In this document: one piece after another, positions 61,638-64,000 of the stretch | Layout: each line of letters opens with the position of its first letter | Numbering within the stretch: the first letter of the stretch is position 1 | DNA from: Biomphalaria glabrata | Taxonomy: Eukaryota > Mollusca > Gastropoda > Planorbidae | Assembly (NCBI RefSeq): GCF_947242115.1 | Contig: NC_074715.1 | Location: 34,947,086 to 35,011,085 of the forward strand | Reading direction: 5' to 3' | Length of the DNA stretch: 64,000 nucleotides | Notes under the pieces: generated by a model | What the model was told of the DNA's origin: nothing | Seen by the model: the letters and a program-made list of their open reading frames with translations, nothing else | The model's database searches: none | Program-made: the position numbers and the translations under genes

Positions 61638-63620
61638 TATATAATATTTAAATATAATGGAAAATCTTTTTTTTAAACATAATTTAAAACAATGACGAAA
61701 TGAGCTGAAAGACTTATAAAAATGTAGTCCTGCTGACTGGTACATCTGTCATCAAAACTTTAACATCCTTCTTCATAAAAAAAAACTATTAGAATTACCG
61801 GGTATATGATACAGCTCTCAGAATTCCTACTTATTCTATGAATGTTGATATTTAGACATATGGCCTTTCCACATGACACCAGATTATTGTAATGTTTACA
61901 TGTTGTTGTTTTTTCTTATACTTGTGGCAATGCAAAAGCCAGTTTTGACATTCCCTTCCAACTATCAGCCAGTCAGTCTTTCATGACGGGTCCCCCTTAC
62001 ATGTCATTAAAGGTCAGAAGGTATACAAACATGTGTATATCAGTCATCAAAAGGCCTTTTGTTACAGAGCTGTCTTGTACTGAGCAATCAGAGCAAGTTT
62101 ATAATATATTTTAGAAACTGACAAGGCTAAAGCCATGTGTGTGTGACAGACTAAATCAATAGACAAAACTATGACAAGGTGGTGACACCTACGTTACAGT
62201 CCCGCTCACAGCTAGCGAGATATAAAGCATTTGATTGTTTGTTTTTTACTGACCAGCTTAGAGACAATATAGCTATCGATTTATAAGTTTCTATTAGCCT
62301 AACTAATGTGAACTATCATCTAATCTCTAATTAAGTGTTTTCTCATTTATTGCTGCTTTAAATGTAAAATTGTATATTTCAAAACCTCTGTCTCTAAAAG
62401 TTATTACGGTATTTTATTTATTATGTGTGGTTCCACCTAATCCTGAGGTATTTAAGTTCAGACTGTCCTCACGATGCTATTGAGTTAGAACCTTGTATGC
62501 CGTCACCGTCATCCCTTGCTGTTCACAACATCAGGAGTTTAGAGTTACTTTCATAATAATTTTTATTTCAGAAGAAACATCCAGAATTCGTAAAACATGT
62601 ATGCAATAAATAAATGGTGACATAGTCCTTCCTCTTTTCACTCACAAACACACACACAGAAAACATTCCAATATTCTATAGAATGCCTAGGCAAGGTATG
62701 AAAAGGAGAATCGTGTGTGTGCATACATACATATATGGGTCTATAATTGGCATCATGGGGGTAGTCAGGATTGTTTTCGAGGGGGGGAGGGGATTTTTTT
62801 CCTTGTGTATACATGTTCGCGCGCACAGACACACACCTTGTACATAATATATTTAAATATATTTGCAATTTATTATACCCAGTCCCTCCATTTCCAGGCC
62901 ATGAGTTACATCCCTCTGATATGCATTTTCAACATTAAAATAGGGTTCGTTAGTGTCATTGATAGTGATAAAAACCGTTCATTAGTGTTATTGATAGTGA
63001 CAAACGAATATCAAGAAACACCCCATATTTACACATAGACTATGACATGTGTGTGTTTTTAGACCTATTTAGAAGCATTTTAGATAGTTCATATTTAGCT
63101 GATACTTAAATTTTCTAAAAAAAAAATCTCCTTCACCCCAAACCTACCCTCCTTCTGTCCTAGAAGAAAAGAAATGGCATCGTCCTACCAGTGCTCTTTG
63201 AAACCCATGTGAAACCCTTGTTTTTCAGAGTAGACGAAACTAAATGTGTCTGAACTATAAAGAAATGGAGTATTAATAAAAACACTAGACAAGTTTCATC
63301 ATAGCTATCAAAATGGAAGCTCATTTTAATGAAGATTGTGGGGTGTTCGTTAATGTCAGAAAATAGGGGGTGTTTGAAAATACTCTAAACAATATAAATA
63401 ATTATTAAATAAAACAATACATAGAGAATCTAAATTTAACTACATACGTATATATATATATTATATATATATCGGTACAGTTTATTACCAAAAATTAATT
63501 GATCTTTAATAACCTTGTCATATCAATATATTCATAAGTTCTAGCAGTTAGAATTTGACTTAGGATTAAATGATACTGGTATATAATCTAGAATCTCTAG
63601 ATCTAGCATATTTTTTTAGC
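61638..63620. other. No gene seen
   Basis: AT-rich sequence with GT microsatellite patches. A G-rich segment at 62755-62803 (GGATTGTTTTCGAGGGGGGG then GATTTTTTTCC) resembles the left end of the transposon at 27146 in layout. Short frames here are repeats. Confidence 0.5.
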
Positions 63621-63639
63621 TACTAAAAAAAACAAAAAA

Positions 63640-63745
63640 AAAAAAAAAAACTAAATCTGAGAGAAAACCCAAGATTTAATATTACAGTCAAAACAATAAT
63701 CAATAACAAAGATGGCTGACCCATTAACTCATTCAGAATTACCAT
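63640..63745 (-). mobile_element. Fragment of the 37356-38172 element family
   Basis: On the minus strand GGTAATTCTGAATGAGTTAA, then GGGTCAGCCATCTTTGTTAT and GGGTTTTCTCTCAGATTT match the left half of the 817-bp element. Confidence 0.65.
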
Positions 63746-64000
63746 ACATTAGTACATCTAGAATCTAGGTCTGGAGGTGAAATATAACATATAAATAATA
63801 AAAATAGAACTAGAAGTCTAGTAGAAGGCTGATCTTTGTTGTCCAGCCTTCACGGATATCTACCTAGATCTATATTAGTATATAATATAAATTATAATAT
63901 ATAATAATAATAAGTCTTAAAAGTATATAAATATAATTTAATATAGAACAACACTTAGACACTGATTCAAGTGATTCCCTTTGACATTTTCACGGTGACT
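63746..64000. other. No gene seen
   Basis: AT- and AGATCT-rich sequence running to the window end. Confidence 0.5.

Overview
This is a eukaryotic, AT-rich, intron-rich genomic window. The tRNA-derived SINEs, the LINE tail ending in a C2H2 finger, the many AGATCT-type words and two host genes that align with animal families suggest a mollusc, most likely a heterobranch (freshwater pulmonate) snail. That placement is inference; no database search was run.

Layout. 1-16665 is a nearly homogeneous tandem satellite (15 whole units of 1069-1083 bp plus a partial one), probably continuing left of the window. Each unit carries a family of hairpins whose arms vary in a compensating way, two further perfect or near-perfect hairpins, and a mini-exon pair flanked by good splice signals. 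16666-32000 is mostly mobile-element territory: SINE copies, a decayed hAT element, a 35-bp minisatellite (about 55 copies, 23311-25242), a 1.67-kb terminal-inverted-repeat element with an exact 8-bp target duplication (27146-28820), and a LINE 3' end. 32100-33079 (minus) holds three exons of a TFIIIC subunit 6-like gene (GTF3C6). 33800-38520 is AT- and AGATCT-rich, with small transposons, among them an 817-bp element with 8-bp duplications.

Two larger genes occupy the right half and converge. 38883-42235 (plus) is a membrane-anchored TTLL-15-like tubulin ligase family gene with two coding exons and one unexpected in-frame TAA. 46119-60488 (minus) is a complete MED23 gene (Mediator tail/middle subunit). 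I reconstructed 36 coding exons; their lengths sum to 4161 nt, giving 1386 residues plus a stop, with all phases consistent. Two of its introns look U12-type and one is GC-AG.

The genes do not form a pathway. GTF3C6 (Pol III) and MED23 (Pol II Mediator) are both transcription factors, but nothing suggests coregulation. The strongest candidate for something undescribed is the satellite, whose unit looks like a structured, spliceable transcription unit rather than plain filler DNA. No CRISPR arrays, rRNA or functional tRNA genes were seen, and no retrovirus or LTR element could be supported.
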